NCBI GenBank assembly: GCA_963745665.1
Contig: CAVUYE010000003.1
Location: 620,001-684,000 of the forward strand
DNA from: Bog-473 sp963745665
GTDB lineage: Bacteria; Actinomycetota; Acidimicrobiia; Acidimicrobiales; RAAP-2
Direction: 5' to 3'
DNA length: 64,000 nt
Both the position numbers and the translations under genes were made by a program. Positions 26,987 to 35,445 of the stretch are shown one piece after another (the stretch's first letter is position 1; every line of letters begins with the position of its first letter). Under the pieces are notes generated by a model. It had not been told where the DNA came from. It did no database searches and saw nothing but the letters and a program-made list of their open reading frames with translations.

Positions 26987-27344
26987 GGGTTTTCCTCCGC
27001 TCGGAGCTTGATCGGAGGCTACCGGATGCCAAAGGAACCCCCTTGAACGGGGTGAAATGTCTCCATACATTGAAGTTCTGAGGCGATCCTGTCCTCCGAG
27101 TTTCGTTGTCAATTCAAGTTGAGTGGCGGGACTTCCACTCTGGCCGCCAGCTACCACCTCAGAGGAATCGCCGACCTGTGGATATCCACACCCGGCACCT
27201 CAGCAACGGCCAAAAGGGTTTCTATCGCTCGGCAACATTCATCACCTTGATTCGTTTGGACCGGACTTGATCTTCCGAATAGCGGAGTCGGTGCCCTCTC
27301 CGACCTGGCGCGTGTCCTCGGTGGCGCGATTCGGACCGGCCCGG
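26987..27344. other. Intergenic stretch with a 14-bp palindrome
   Basis: About 360 bases without a convincing gene, less GC-rich than the neighbours; it must contain the sulfatase promoter. TGTGGATATCCACA at 27177-27190 is a perfect palindrome whose halves each resemble a DnaA box (8 of 9 to TTATCCACA). A single site is not an origin; an operator role is as likely. Confidence 0.5.
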
Positions 27345-27536
27345 TCAGGCGGAGCGAAGTTCCGCGTGACCGGGCTCGCGGCAGCGCGCCTGCCAACCGG
27401 TGGGGATGACCGAGACGGTCATACGGCGGCCGCATTCGGGGCAGAAGCGCGGGGGATCGAGCGCACGCCCGCATCCGGGGCACTCGGAGGTGGGCCTGCC
27501 GCAGCCGGTGCAGTGGGGCGGTGCGGAGAGGGCCAC
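27345..27536 (-). CDS. bsaP: Biotin synthase auxiliary protein BsaP
   Basis: 63 residues starting at GTG, 11 bp after the bioB stop. Zinc-ribbon-like cysteines at 9, 12, 19, 22, 32, 35 and 52. The core P-P-R-F-C-P-E-C-G-R-R-M followed by G-W-Q-A-R-C matches the small protein next to bioB in mycobacteria (Rv1590 type), described as an auxiliary protein supporting BioB turnover, probably by iron-sulfur cluster repair. Here the N-terminal half has two extra C-x-x-C pairs (C-T-G-C-G and C-P-G-C-G). Position directly behind bioB supports the call. Confidence 0.8.
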   Translation of the reverse strand: MALSAPPHCTGCGRPTSECPGCGRALDPPRFCPECGRRMTVSVIPTGWQARCREPGHAELRSA

Positions 27537-27547
27537 GGAGTATTTGG

Positions 27548-28666
27548 TCAGATGGCGGCGGTGAGGGCGCCGATGGGCATGCGCAGGTCCTCGAGCATCT
27601 GAAGGTCCTCGTCGGCCGAGCGGCCGAGGGTCGTCAGGTAGTTGCCGACGATGAGGGCGTTGATCCCGGCCGTCATACCGATGGCCTGGAGGTCACGGAG
27701 GGTGACCTCGCGGCCGCCCGCGTAGCGGAGGATTACCGAGGGGAGGGCGAGGCGGAAGAGCGCGATCCAGCGCACCGCCTCCCAGGCGCCGAGGATGGGT
27801 TGGTCGCCCAACGGCGTGCCGGGGCGGGGGTTCAGGAAGTTGAGGGGCACCTCGGTGGGGTCGAGCTCTTGGAGCTGGATCAGCAGCTCGACGCGCTGGG
27901 CCACAGTCTCGCCCACGTTGATCAGTGCGCCGCAGCACAGCTCCATCCCGCGCGCCTTCACGAGCCGGCAGGTGTCGGCGCGCTCGTCCCAGGTGTGCGT
28001 CGTGACGATGGAGGGGAAGTACGAGCGCGCCGTCTCGACGTTGTGGTTGTAGCGGTGCACACCGCCGTCGGCGAGGCGGCGGGCCTGGTCCTCGGTCAGG
28101 ATGCCGGCGCTGACCGCGACGTTGAGGCCGGTCTCGTCGTGGATGAGGGGAACGAGCTCGAGGATGCGCTGGATGGTGCGCTCGTCAGGCCCGCGCACCG
28201 CCAGCACGATGCAGAACTCGGAGGCGCCGAGAGCAGCGGTCTCGCGGGCGGCGGTGAGGACCTCGTCCGGATTCAGGAAGGGCGTGGCCTTGACCGGCGT
28301 GTCGAAGCGCGAGGACTGCGAGCAGAAGTGACAGTCCTCAGGGCACCCGCCGGTCTTGGCGGAGAGGATGCCCTCGATCTCGACCTCGGGCCCGCACCAG
28401 ACCAGCCGGACCTGGTGGGCCAGCGAGGCGAGCGCCATCACGGCGCCGTCGGGGAGCGCGGCCAAGGCGGCCAGCTCTTCGGCCGTGAGGAGGCGGCGCT
28501 CGTCGAGGAGGGCCGCCTCTGCTCCGGCGATCACGGCCCTGTCCGCCGCGCTGAGGGCGACTTGGGGAGGAGGCGGTGGCGCCGCAGCGGCGGAGGTTGC
28601 AGCGGCGGAGGTTGCAGTGGCAGCGGAGCGGAAGGCGACAGGGCTCGTGGTGGTCACGGCGCCCAC
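27548..28666 (-). CDS. bioB: Biotin synthase (BioB)
   Basis: 372 residues, radical SAM enzyme. The [4Fe-4S] ligands are C108-x3-C112-x2-C115 in G-G-C-P-E-D-C-H-F-C-S-Q. It also has Y-N-H-N-V-E-T, C-C-G-A-L-I-N-V-G-E-T and the conserved second-cluster region. It inserts sulfur into dethiobiotin. The first ~38 residues are an Ala/Pro-rich extension starting at GTG, unlike most BioBs; a later start is possible. It is followed by bsaP and separated by about 10 kb from bioAFD, on the opposite strand. Confidence 0.93.
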   Translation of the reverse strand: MGAVTTTSPVAFRSAATATSAAATSAAAAPPPPPQVALSAADRAVIAGAEAALLDERRLLTAEELAALAALPDGAVMALASLAHQVRLVWCGPEVEIEGILSAKTGGCPEDCHFCSQSSRFDTPVKATPFLNPDEVLTAARETAALGASEFCIVLAVRGPDERTIQRILELVPLIHDETGLNVAVSAGILTEDQARRLADGGVHRYNHNVETARSYFPSIVTTHTWDERADTCRLVKARGMELCCGALINVGETVAQRVELLIQLQELDPTEVPLNFLNPRPGTPLGDQPILGAWEAVRWIALFRLALPSVILRYAGGREVTLRDLQAIGMTAGINALIVGNYLTTLGRSADEDLQMLEDLRMPIGALTAAI

Positions 28667-28722
28667 GGTAGTGGCAGGGTGTGGGGCGCCGGAAGTTGGG
28701 CGGCGTGTGGGAAGGAGCGGCC

Positions 28723-30024
28723 ATGGCCTGGGATTTCTCGACCGAACCGGAGTTCGAGGAGAAGCTGGAGTGGATGCGTGGCTTCGTGCGGGAGGAGGTG
28801 TTCCCGCTCGAGACGTTGGATCTGACCTACGACCAGGTGCGGGTCGTGATCCGCCCGCTGCAGGAGCGGGTCAAGGCCGAGGGTCTGTGGGCGGCGCACC
28901 TGCCGGCGGCCCTGGGCGGGATGGGCTTCGGGCAGGTGCGGTTGGGGCTCATGCACGAGATCTTGGGGCAGTCGCCGTTGGCGCCGGTGGTGTTCGGCAA
29001 CAACGCTCCCGACTCGGGGAACGCGGAGTTGCTGGCGGTGGGTATTGAGGCGTCGGGGAATGAGTCGCAGCGCTCGCAGTGGTTGCAGCCCTTGTTGGAT
29101 GGGACGCTGCGTTCGGCCTTCTCCATGACCGAGCCCGACACCGCTGGATCCGATCCGACGCTGTTGAAGACATCGGCCGTGTTGGACGGCGAGGAGTGGG
29201 TCATCAACGGGCACAAGTGGTTCACTTCCAACGGGTCCGTGGCTGATTTCTTGATCGTGATGGCGGTGACCAATCCGGACGTCCATCCGTACCAGGGGTC
29301 GTCGATGATCATCGTGCCGGTGTCGACGCCGGGCGTCGACATTGTGCGGGACGTATCGACCATGGAGGACCCGCACACGCCGTACGGGCGCTTCGGGAAC
29401 CACGCCGAGATCGTGTACCGGGACGTGCGGGTGCCCGTGGGGAACCTGATCGGTGTGGAGGGGTCGGGGTTCGTGCTGGCGCAGCACCGGTTGGGGCCCG
29501 GTCGTATCCATCACTGCATGCGCTGGCTGGGGCAGTCCCGTCGTGCGTTCGACATGCTGTGCGAGCGGGCGGTGTCCCGGTATGCGCACGGGTCGATGCT
29601 GGCGGAGAAACAGACGATCCAGAACTGGGTGGCCGACTCGATGGCCGAGATGCAGGCGGCCCGGCTGATGACCTTGCAGGCGGCCTGGAAGATGGATCAG
29701 GAGGGGGCGGCGGCGGCCCGGGTGGAGATCGCCATGATCAAGTACTTCGGGGCGAAGGTTTTGTACGACGTGATCGACCGCGCCATCCAGGTGCACGGGT
29801 CGCTGGGGTTCTCGTCGGACCTGCCCCTGGAGTCGATGTACCGCAATGCCCGGGCGGCCCGCATTTACGACGGGCCCGACGAGGTGCACCGCCAGACGGT
29901 GGCCCGGCGGGTGCTGAAGGGGTACTCGCCGCACGAGGTGCCGACCGAGCACATCCCGACCCGGCGGGCCGAGGCGCAGCGGCGCTTCGCCGACGTGTTG
30001 GAGGATCTGACGGTGGACGCATAG
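28723..30024 (+). CDS. Acyl-CoA dehydrogenase
   Basis: 433 residues. F-S-M-T-E-P-D-T-A-G-S-D near residue 140 and W-V-I-N-G-H-K-W-F-T-S-N-G-S (flavin/substrate contacts), G-P-G-R-I-H-H-C-M-R, and C-terminal Q-V-H-G-S-L-G-F-S-S-D and Y-D-G-P-D-E-V-H-R. This is the FadE/ACAD10-11-like branch with a full catalytic domain. The ATG at 28723 follows GAAGGAGCGG. It is divergent from bioB with 56 bp between. No ligase or hydratase neighbour gives a substrate hint. Confidence 0.87.
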   Translation: MAWDFSTEPEFEEKLEWMRGFVREEVFPLETLDLTYDQVRVVIRPLQERVKAEGLWAAHLPAALGGMGFGQVRLGLMHEILGQSPLAPVVFGNNAPDSGNAELLAVGIEASGNESQRSQWLQPLLDGTLRSAFSMTEPDTAGSDPTLLKTSAVLDGEEWVINGHKWFTSNGSVADFLIVMAVTNPDVHPYQGSSMIIVPVSTPGVDIVRDVSTMEDPHTPYGRFGNHAEIVYRDVRVPVGNLIGVEGSGFVLAQHRLGPGRIHHCMRWLGQSRRAFDMLCERAVSRYAHGSMLAEKQTIQNWVADSMAEMQAARLMTLQAAWKMDQEGAAAARVEIAMIKYFGAKVLYDVIDRAIQVHGSLGFSSDLPLESMYRNARAARIYDGPDEVHRQTVARRVLKGYSPHEVPTEHIPTRRAEAQRRFADVLEDLTVDA

Positions 30025-30079
30025 GAGTGTCCCCGATTTCGCTGGTGTCGCCGGCGGTTCGGGTGACTCCGTGCGGGCA

Positions 30080-30451
30080 TCATCCGCGACTGTGGGTCAT
30101 CGCCTCGATGTTGTTCCCGTCGGGATCGCGCACGAACGCGCCGTAATAGGTCGCGTGGTACTGGGGCCAGAACTGCGGTTCGTGCAGCGGCTCGGCTCCG
30201 AGGTCGAGGGCGGCCTCGTAGAAGGCCCGTACGGCAGCCTGATCGGGTGCCAGGAAGGCGATGTGGGTCTCCCGGAAACCGTCGCCGGTCTGCTGCTGCC
30301 CAATCCAGAAGTCTGCGGACGGTGGGATGCCGTAGCCGATGGAGTCGCCGGTCTCCATGATGCGCGCGTTGTCGAGTGGGGCGAGGACGGCGTCGTAGAA
30401 GGCGGCGCTCCGGGTGAGGTCGGCGCACTGGATGGAGACGTGGGCGAGCAT
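30080..30451 (-). CDS. VOC-family (glyoxalase/bleomycin-resistance-like) protein
   Basis: 123 residues with two beta-alpha-beta-beta-beta modules: H-V-S-I-Q-C-A-D at the N-terminus, T-H-I-A-F-L-A-P midway and V-R-D-P-D-G-N-N-I-E at the end. His4, His68 and the final Glu are placed to bind a metal. The substrate cannot be told. Transcribed toward the preceding dehydrogenase. Confidence 0.8.
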   Translation of the reverse strand: MLAHVSIQCADLTRSAAFYDAVLAPLDNARIMETGDSIGYGIPPSADFWIGQQQTGDGFRETHIAFLAPDQAAVRAFYEAALDLGAEPLHEPQFWPQYHATYYGAFVRDPDGNNIEAMTHSRG

Positions 30452-30556
30452 GCGATCCAGTGTGTCAGTCCCGAAAGTTTGCTGCCATCTCCGACCCTTG
30501 GGGTGGGTCTGCGTGGTGGCCTAATCTGCCGCGGTGCGTCCCGACGTGGAGCTGAC

Positions 30557-31210
30557 GTGGAGCTGACGATCGACTGGACCACGGTCGCCACCTTCGCCAC
30601 GGCCATCGGGACACTGGTGCTGGCCGTCGCCACGTTCGCCGCCGTCCGCTCGGCCAACAAGGCGGCCCGGGTGGCCGAGGCGGCCTTCGAGGTGAATCTG
30701 CGCCCCGTGCTCGTCACCTCCCGTCTCGACGATCCAGCGCAGAACGTCCGCTGGGTCGACGATCACTGGGCCCATGTCGAAGGCAGCCAGGCCAGTGTTG
30801 AGCTGGTGGACGGGATCATCTATCTCGCCATCTCCCTGCGCAACGTGGGCTCAGGTCTCGCGGTGACGTTCGGTTGGTCCGTCATCACCGAGCAGGTCAC
30901 CAGCCGCGACTTCCCGCACGCTGATCCGGTGGCTTTCCGGATGCAGACGCGTGATCTCTACATAGCCCCCGCCGACATCGGTTTCTGGCAGGCGGCCATC
31001 CGGGAACCGAGCGATCCGGATTACAGCGCCTTGAGCCAGAACGTGCGGAACGCCGAGCCCTTCACGATCGACGTGCTCTACGGTGACCACGAAGGCGGTC
31101 AGCGCACCATCACCCGTTTCGGGATGATCCCGAAGCGGAAAGGCGACGACTCGATGTGGTTCCCAGCTGTGGCACGCCATTGGAACCTGGATCGTCCGGA
31201 TCCGCGCTGA
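30557..31210 (+). CDS. Membrane-anchored hypothetical protein
   Basis: 217 residues from GTG at 30557. One N-terminal transmembrane helix (about 8-28, T-F-A-T-A-I-G-T-L-V-L-A-V-A-T-F), then a basic segment N-K-A-A-R-V and a soluble beta-rich domain of about 180 residues ending in H-W-N-L-D-R. The helix plus A-x-x-A-A-R-V resembles small single-pass proteins of unknown function common in actinobacteria. No catalytic motif seen. Confidence 0.65.
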   Translation: MELTIDWTTVATFATAIGTLVLAVATFAAVRSANKAARVAEAAFEVNLRPVLVTSRLDDPAQNVRWVDDHWAHVEGSQASVELVDGIIYLAISLRNVGSGLAVTFGWSVITEQVTSRDFPHADPVAFRMQTRDLYIAPADIGFWQAAIREPSDPDYSALSQNVRNAEPFTIDVLYGDHEGGQRTITRFGMIPKRKGDDSMWFPAVARHWNLDRPDPR

Positions 31211-31262
31211 GCCGGCCGATCCGGCGAGATGGCGTGAGCCCCTCCGGGATGGGTCCGGCGGA

Positions 31263-31865
31263 TCAGGGGCGGAGACCCCGCAGCAAGGCTATGCAGAGGC
31301 GCTCGTAGCCGGCGTCCCGATCCTCCATGAAGCCGAGGTTGAGGAGTTCCAGGGAGACCCAGCCGTGGATGGTGGCCCAGATCAGCTGGGCCGTCTCCGT
31401 CGGCTCGCCTTCGGCGATGACGCCGGCCCGCATGGCGCGCTCGACGGCGGCCACGAGGTGTTCGTAGGCGCCGGTGCACTCGCCAAGGGCGTAGTCGGTC
31501 GGCTCGAAGCCCGGAACGGCCCGGAGGAACATCAACTGGTAGGCCATCGGGTGGGCGAGGGCGAGGGCCCGGTAGCGGCGGGCGCCTTCGAGCAAGGCGT
31601 CGGATGGGTCGGCGATCTGCGCCATGGCCAGCATGGCGGCACCGAGGCGTCCGAAAGCCTCGATGTAGAGCGCTTCGATGATGCCGGACTTCGACTCGAA
31701 GTGGTTGTACACGCCCATCGGGGCCACGCCGGCCGCGGCGGCGATGCGGCGCACCGAGAGGGAGTCCGGGCCCTCGGACTCGAGGATGTCGGCGGCCGAG
31801 GCGAGGAGCGCCCCCTCCATCCCGGCACTGGGGGTCCTCGTCCTGGTGCCGGTGCTTTTCGTCAT
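31263..31865 (-). CDS. TetR-family regulator
   Basis: 200 residues. N-terminal helix-turn-helix at about 35-55 (S-V-R-R-I-A-A-A-A-G-V-A-P-M-G-V-Y-N-H-F) and a C-terminal ligand domain of the WHG-like type (T-A-Q-L-I-W-A-T-I-H-G-W). It faces the MFS exporter gene across a 113-bp gap that holds a palindrome (31882-31915). That is the standard arrangement of a repressor controlling a drug efflux pump. Confidence 0.87.
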   Translation of the reverse strand: MTKSTGTRTRTPSAGMEGALLASAADILESEGPDSLSVRRIAAAAGVAPMGVYNHFESKSGIIEALYIEAFGRLGAAMLAMAQIADPSDALLEGARRYRALALAHPMAYQLMFLRAVPGFEPTDYALGECTGAYEHLVAAVERAMRAGVIAEGEPTETAQLIWATIHGWVSLELLNLGFMEDRDAGYERLCIALLRGLRP

Positions 31866-31881
31866 GTATCTAGCTTACTGA

Positions 31882-31915
31882 AGAACATCGTGCTATAACT
31901 TTAGCACAGCGTTCT
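31882..31915. promoter_or_regulatory. Inverted repeat in the tetR-MFS divergent promoter, probable TetR operator
   Basis: GTGCTA-taactt-TAGCAC at 31890-31907 is a perfect 6-bp inverted repeat, nested in outer AGAAC/GTTCT arms (31882-31886 and 31911-31915). A dyad of about 18-34 bp between a tetR gene and its divergent target is where such repressors usually bind. Confidence 0.6.
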
Positions 31916-31978
31916 ATACGGGATCCGGGGTTTGTTCTGGATTGAGTCGGGATCCCGCTTTTGCGAGGAGTGCCTCTG

Positions 31979-33649
31979 ATGCCTGACCTGGTCGTCGCCA
32001 CATCGCCATCCATGTCGCCATCGACATCGCAAGAGCGCCGCTGGTGGATCCTCCCCGTCCTGTGCCTCTCGGTCTTCCTGGTCGTGGTGGACAACACCAT
32101 CGTCAACGTCGCCCTTCCTACGCTGAACCGTCACCTGGGTGCGTCCATCAGCTCGCTCCAGTGGATCGTCGACGTCTACAGCCTCGCCTTCGCCGGCCTG
32201 CTGCTGGCCGGCGGCGGCATCGGGGACCGGCTGGGCCGCAAGGGCACCATGCAGGTGGGCCTCGTGTTCTTTGGATTGTTCTCGGTGGCGGCCGCGGCGG
32301 CGCACACGACGGGCTCGTTGATCGCGGCCCGGGCGCTGATGGGCGTCTCGGCCGCCTTCATCTTCCCAGCCAGCCTGGCCATCCTGACGAGCGTGTTCCC
32401 GGATCCATCCGAGCGGCAGAAGGCGCTCGGGATTTGGGGGGCGACGTCGGGGATCGCGGTGGCGTTCGGCCCGATCGTCGGGGGCGCGCTGCTCGAGCAC
32501 TTCTGGTACGGGTCGATCTTCCTCGTCAACGTGCCCATCGTGATCATCACGTTGATCGCCGGCCAGATGCTGATCCCGCGCCTGCCGCACCTCGCCGCCC
32601 ATCCCTTCGACGTGCGGGGGGTGGTCGTCTCGACAGCGGGTGTGACGTCGCTGGTGCTCGCCATCATTCAGGGGCCGCAATGGGGGTGGGCTGCCCCGGC
32701 GACGCTGGCCTGCTTCGCCGGCGCGGCGATCCTGCTGACGGCGTTCACGATGCTCGAGTTGCGCACCGAGTGGCCGCTGCTCGACGTGCGGGTCTTCAAG
32801 ATCCCCCGCTTCACCGGCGGTGCGGTGTCGATCTCGGTGGCGTTCTTCTGCCTCTTCGGCTTCATCTTCCTGATCACCCAGTACTTCCAGTTCGTCAAGG
32901 GCTACTCGACACTGTCGGCCGGCGTGCACACGCTGCCCTTCGCGGTGGTGGCGGCGATCTTCACCCCGATTGCTGCCGTGGTGGCGCTCAAGGTGGGCAC
33001 ACGGCTGGTCGTTTCGTTGGGGTTGCTGCTGATGGGAGCCGGTCTCGTCGTGGCGGCTTTCAACTCGTCGGAGGACACCACCTACTGGGGGCCGCTCATC
33101 TTGGCCATGGTCCTGCTGGCCCTCGGGCTGTCGTCGATCACGGCGCCCACGGCGGAGGCGGTCATGGGCTCGGTGGCCGATGACCAGCGAGGGGCCGCCG
33201 CCGGTGTCAACAACACGACCCGGGAACTCGGCGGCACGCTGGGCGTGGCGGTCTTCGGGTCCATCTTCGCCTCGGCCTACGGGCCGAAGATCATCAATGC
33301 CTTCCGTTCCTTGCCCATCCCGGCCGGCCCCAAGGCCGAGGCGCACCAATCCGTGGCGGCGGGGCTGGCGGTGGTGGGCCACGCACCGGCCGCCGCCCGG
33401 CCGGCACTGGAGACGACCATCTTCACGGCCTTCCACAGCGGGCTCGAGGTGGCGTGCATCGCCGGCGCCGGGGTGGCCGTGCTGGGCGCGCTGGCGGCGT
33501 TCAAGCTGTTGCCGGGCCGGGGAGCGCCCGAGGTGCAGGTTGCGGCCGAGCCGGCGTCCTCTTCGCTTGTGTCCGCACCCGCGTCTGCGTCCCGTCCCGT
33601 GGCTGGCGTGGATCGCTATCCCGAGTACGTCCCCTACGTGAGCGCCTGA
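31979..33649 (+). CDS. MFS multidrug exporter, DHA2 family (EmrB/QacA-like, 14 TM)
   Basis: 556 residues. Opening helix with V-D-N-T-I-V-N-V-A-L-P (motif D1), G-G-G-I-G-D-R-L-G-R-K-G (motif A) and R-A-L-M-G-V-S-A-A-F (motif B); about 14 membrane helices, as for proton-coupled drug exporters of the DHA2 group. A Pro/Ala/Ser-rich tail ends the protein. ATG at 31979 with GAGGAG upstream. Likely controlled by the divergent TetR repressor; the substrate is unknown. Confidence 0.9.
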   Translation: MPDLVVATSPSMSPSTSQERRWWILPVLCLSVFLVVVDNTIVNVALPTLNRHLGASISSLQWIVDVYSLAFAGLLLAGGGIGDRLGRKGTMQVGLVFFGLFSVAAAAAHTTGSLIAARALMGVSAAFIFPASLAILTSVFPDPSERQKALGIWGATSGIAVAFGPIVGGALLEHFWYGSIFLVNVPIVIITLIAGQMLIPRLPHLAAHPFDVRGVVVSTAGVTSLVLAIIQGPQWGWAAPATLACFAGAAILLTAFTMLELRTEWPLLDVRVFKIPRFTGGAVSISVAFFCLFGFIFLITQYFQFVKGYSTLSAGVHTLPFAVVAAIFTPIAAVVALKVGTRLVVSLGLLLMGAGLVVAAFNSSEDTTYWGPLILAMVLLALGLSSITAPTAEAVMGSVADDQRGAAAGVNNTTRELGGTLGVAVFGSIFASAYGPKIINAFRSLPIPAGPKAEAHQSVAAGLAVVGHAPAAARPALETTIFTAFHSGLEVACIAGAGVAVLGALAAFKLLPGRGAPEVQVAAEPASSSLVSAPASASRPVAGVDRYPEYVPYVSA

Positions 33650-33685
33650 CGCTGACCGCCGCGGCCCGGGTTCCTTCTCGTCGAA

Positions 33686-34915
33686 CTAGCTGAAGACCAG
33701 CGAGGCGCCCCGGACGCCGGCGATTACCGGGCTCGGCGTGCGCGTCACCGGGCCGGCCAGGGACAAGGTGTCGAAGCGGTCGAGCAACTGGCCCAGGACG
33801 ACCCTGCCCTCGAGACGGGCCAGCGCCGCCCCGAGGCAGAAGTGCGGCCCGAAGCCGAAGCTCACGTGGGGGTTGGGATTGCGGTCGATGCGCAGTTCGC
33901 CGGCATGGGGCCCGAAGACCTCCTCGTCGCGGTTGGCCGAGGCGTAGACCAATAGGACGGGGTCGCCGGCCGCCACCGGGACGCCGCGGATGGTGGTGTC
34001 GGCCGTCGCGGTGCGCATGAAAGAGATCACCGGGGTCGTCCAGCGCAGCAACTCCTCGACGGCGGCCGGGATCAGGGACCGATCCGCTTGCAGGGCGGCC
34101 CACTGGTCTGGATTCTCGGCCAGCGCCACCAGCCCGCCAGAGATCAGGTTGCGGGTGGTCTCGTTCCCCGCCACCAGCAGCTGGATCAAGAACATCGCCA
34201 GCTCCGCCTCGGTCAGTTCTTCGCCGCCGCTCTCCGGATCCGAACCGACGTTGGCCAGGACCGACACGAGATCGTCCGCCGGCGCCTTCCGCCGTTCCTC
34301 GGCCACGCCGATCAGGTACTCCCACATTTCGACCTGGTACGCGGCGCGCTGCTCCTCGGTCTGCTCCACCTCGCCGGGGATGACGGCTTCTGACCAGTCG
34401 AAGAAGCGGGGCCACTGCGACCCGTCCACCCCCAGTAGCTCGCAGATCACCAGGAGCGGGAACGGGATGGAGAGATCCTGCACGACATCGAACGCCTCGC
34501 CGCCCTGGATCTGATCCAAGAGCGCCGTTGCCTTCGCCGTCACCCCGTCCTCCATCAGCCGAACCATCGACGGCTTGAAGCCCGGCTGCACCAGTCGGCG
34601 GTACCGGGTGTGCTGTGGCGGGTCGGTGTGCATCATGGTCGGCGGCGTCTCGTAGGAGGTGCCGATCTCGTCGGTCAGGATGCCGCGGGACGAGCAGAAC
34701 GCACCCGGGTCGGCGCCGATGTGCGACACCTCCGGATGGGTCGTCACGGCCCAGAAGCCGCCGCGTTCGTAGTCGACCCAGCACACGGGCACCGTGCGCC
34801 GGAGCTCGGCGTACAACGCGAAGGGGTCGCCGCTGGCGTAGAGCGTCGGGTCGAGGATGCGGCCGGCGTCGGCGGTGCCTGTCGCGGCGGTCCCGGTGTC
34901 GGAGGGCGGGCTCAT
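33686..34915 (-). CDS. Cytochrome P450
   Basis: 409 residues. I-helix A-G-N-E-T-T near 245, E-E-L-L-R (K-helix E-x-x-R) and the heme-thiolate loop F-G-F-G-P-H-F-C360-L-G. The bacterial class I form needs a ferredoxin and reductase; none is nearby. M-M-H-T-D-P-P-Q-H-T-R-Y-R is the conserved C-helix region. It is 10 bp downstream of a dihydroxyacetophenone dioxygenase-like cupin and probably co-transcribed. Substrate unknown. Confidence 0.9.
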   Translation of the reverse strand: MSPPSDTGTAATGTADAGRILDPTLYASGDPFALYAELRRTVPVCWVDYERGGFWAVTTHPEVSHIGADPGAFCSSRGILTDEIGTSYETPPTMMHTDPPQHTRYRRLVQPGFKPSMVRLMEDGVTAKATALLDQIQGGEAFDVVQDLSIPFPLLVICELLGVDGSQWPRFFDWSEAVIPGEVEQTEEQRAAYQVEMWEYLIGVAEERRKAPADDLVSVLANVGSDPESGGEELTEAELAMFLIQLLVAGNETTRNLISGGLVALAENPDQWAALQADRSLIPAAVEELLRWTTPVISFMRTATADTTIRGVPVAAGDPVLLVYASANRDEEVFGPHAGELRIDRNPNPHVSFGFGPHFCLGAALARLEGRVVLGQLLDRFDTLSLAGPVTRTPSPVIAGVRGASLVFS

Positions 34916-34925
34916 GGACCGGTGT

Positions 34926-35402
34926 TCAGACGATCAGTCCGTTGGGACGCGGGTCGCCCTGCGCCTCGAGGAGGAGGTAGTACGCCTCGAGCGTCCCGGG
35001 CCCGTCCGAGACCGATTCGACGGACCCGTCCTCGGCCAGGTTCAAGAGCGCGCCCTCGATGATGAAGCAGACGTCGGTGTCCTCAGTGTTGTCGGCGGGC
35101 ACGTGCAGGGTGTGCACGGAATTGGCCGGCTCGTACAGGTAGGACCCGGCCTCCACGTAGAAGTCGTACTCCAGGTAGTGCCAGCGGCCCGCCGACGTGT
35201 AGGCGTCGACCGACCCGGTGTGGCGATGGGTCTGCAGCTGCACGCCGGGCTGGAAGCGGTTGAGGATCACCCACGTCCCGTGCGACGAGTCGTAGCGCAC
35301 CACCTTGAGGAGGACGCCCATGCCGGTGTCGGCCCACGGCGCGTCCTCGATCGTGACGAGGCGGACCGCGTCGGCCGGGTTGGCGGGAGTGGTGATCGAC
35401 AT
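34926..35402 (-). CDS. Cupin, 2,4'-dihydroxyacetophenone dioxygenase-like
   Basis: 158 residues. One cupin barrel with metal ligands in T-H-R-H-T-G-S-V (two His plus downstream residues) and G-S-Y-L-Y-E-P-A-N-S-V-H-T-L. The pattern fits the 2,4'-dihydroxyacetophenone dioxygenase family, in which a non-heme iron cleaves an aryl ketone side chain. Sequence evidence is for the fold and metal site; the substrate is inference. Strong AAGGAG ribosome-binding site. It lies between an amidase and a P450 on the same strand. Confidence 0.75.
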   Translation of the reverse strand: MSITTPANPADAVRLVTIEDAPWADTGMGVLLKVVRYDSSHGTWVILNRFQPGVQLQTHRHTGSVDAYTSAGRWHYLEYDFYVEAGSYLYEPANSVHTLHVPADNTEDTDVCFIIEGALLNLAEDGSVESVSDGPGTLEAYYLLLEAQGDPRPNGLIV

Positions 35403-35445
35403 GGGATGGCGCTCCTTCTGTGGATGGTCCGATCTTGGTCCGAAG

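Noticed and set aside
27177..27190. Chromosomal origin suggested by the DnaA-box-like palindrome
   Set aside because: One site only, no dnaA, dnaN, gyrB or rpmH nearby and no AT-rich unwinding region.
28667..28722. Biotin-responsive regulatory element between bioB and the divergent dehydrogenase
   Set aside because: No BirA/BioR-like palindrome could be seen in this short gap or before bioA.
31901..33436. 511-residue minus-strand frame under the MFS gene
   Set aside because: Opposite a clear 14-helix transporter; Arg/Gly/His-rich product without motifs.
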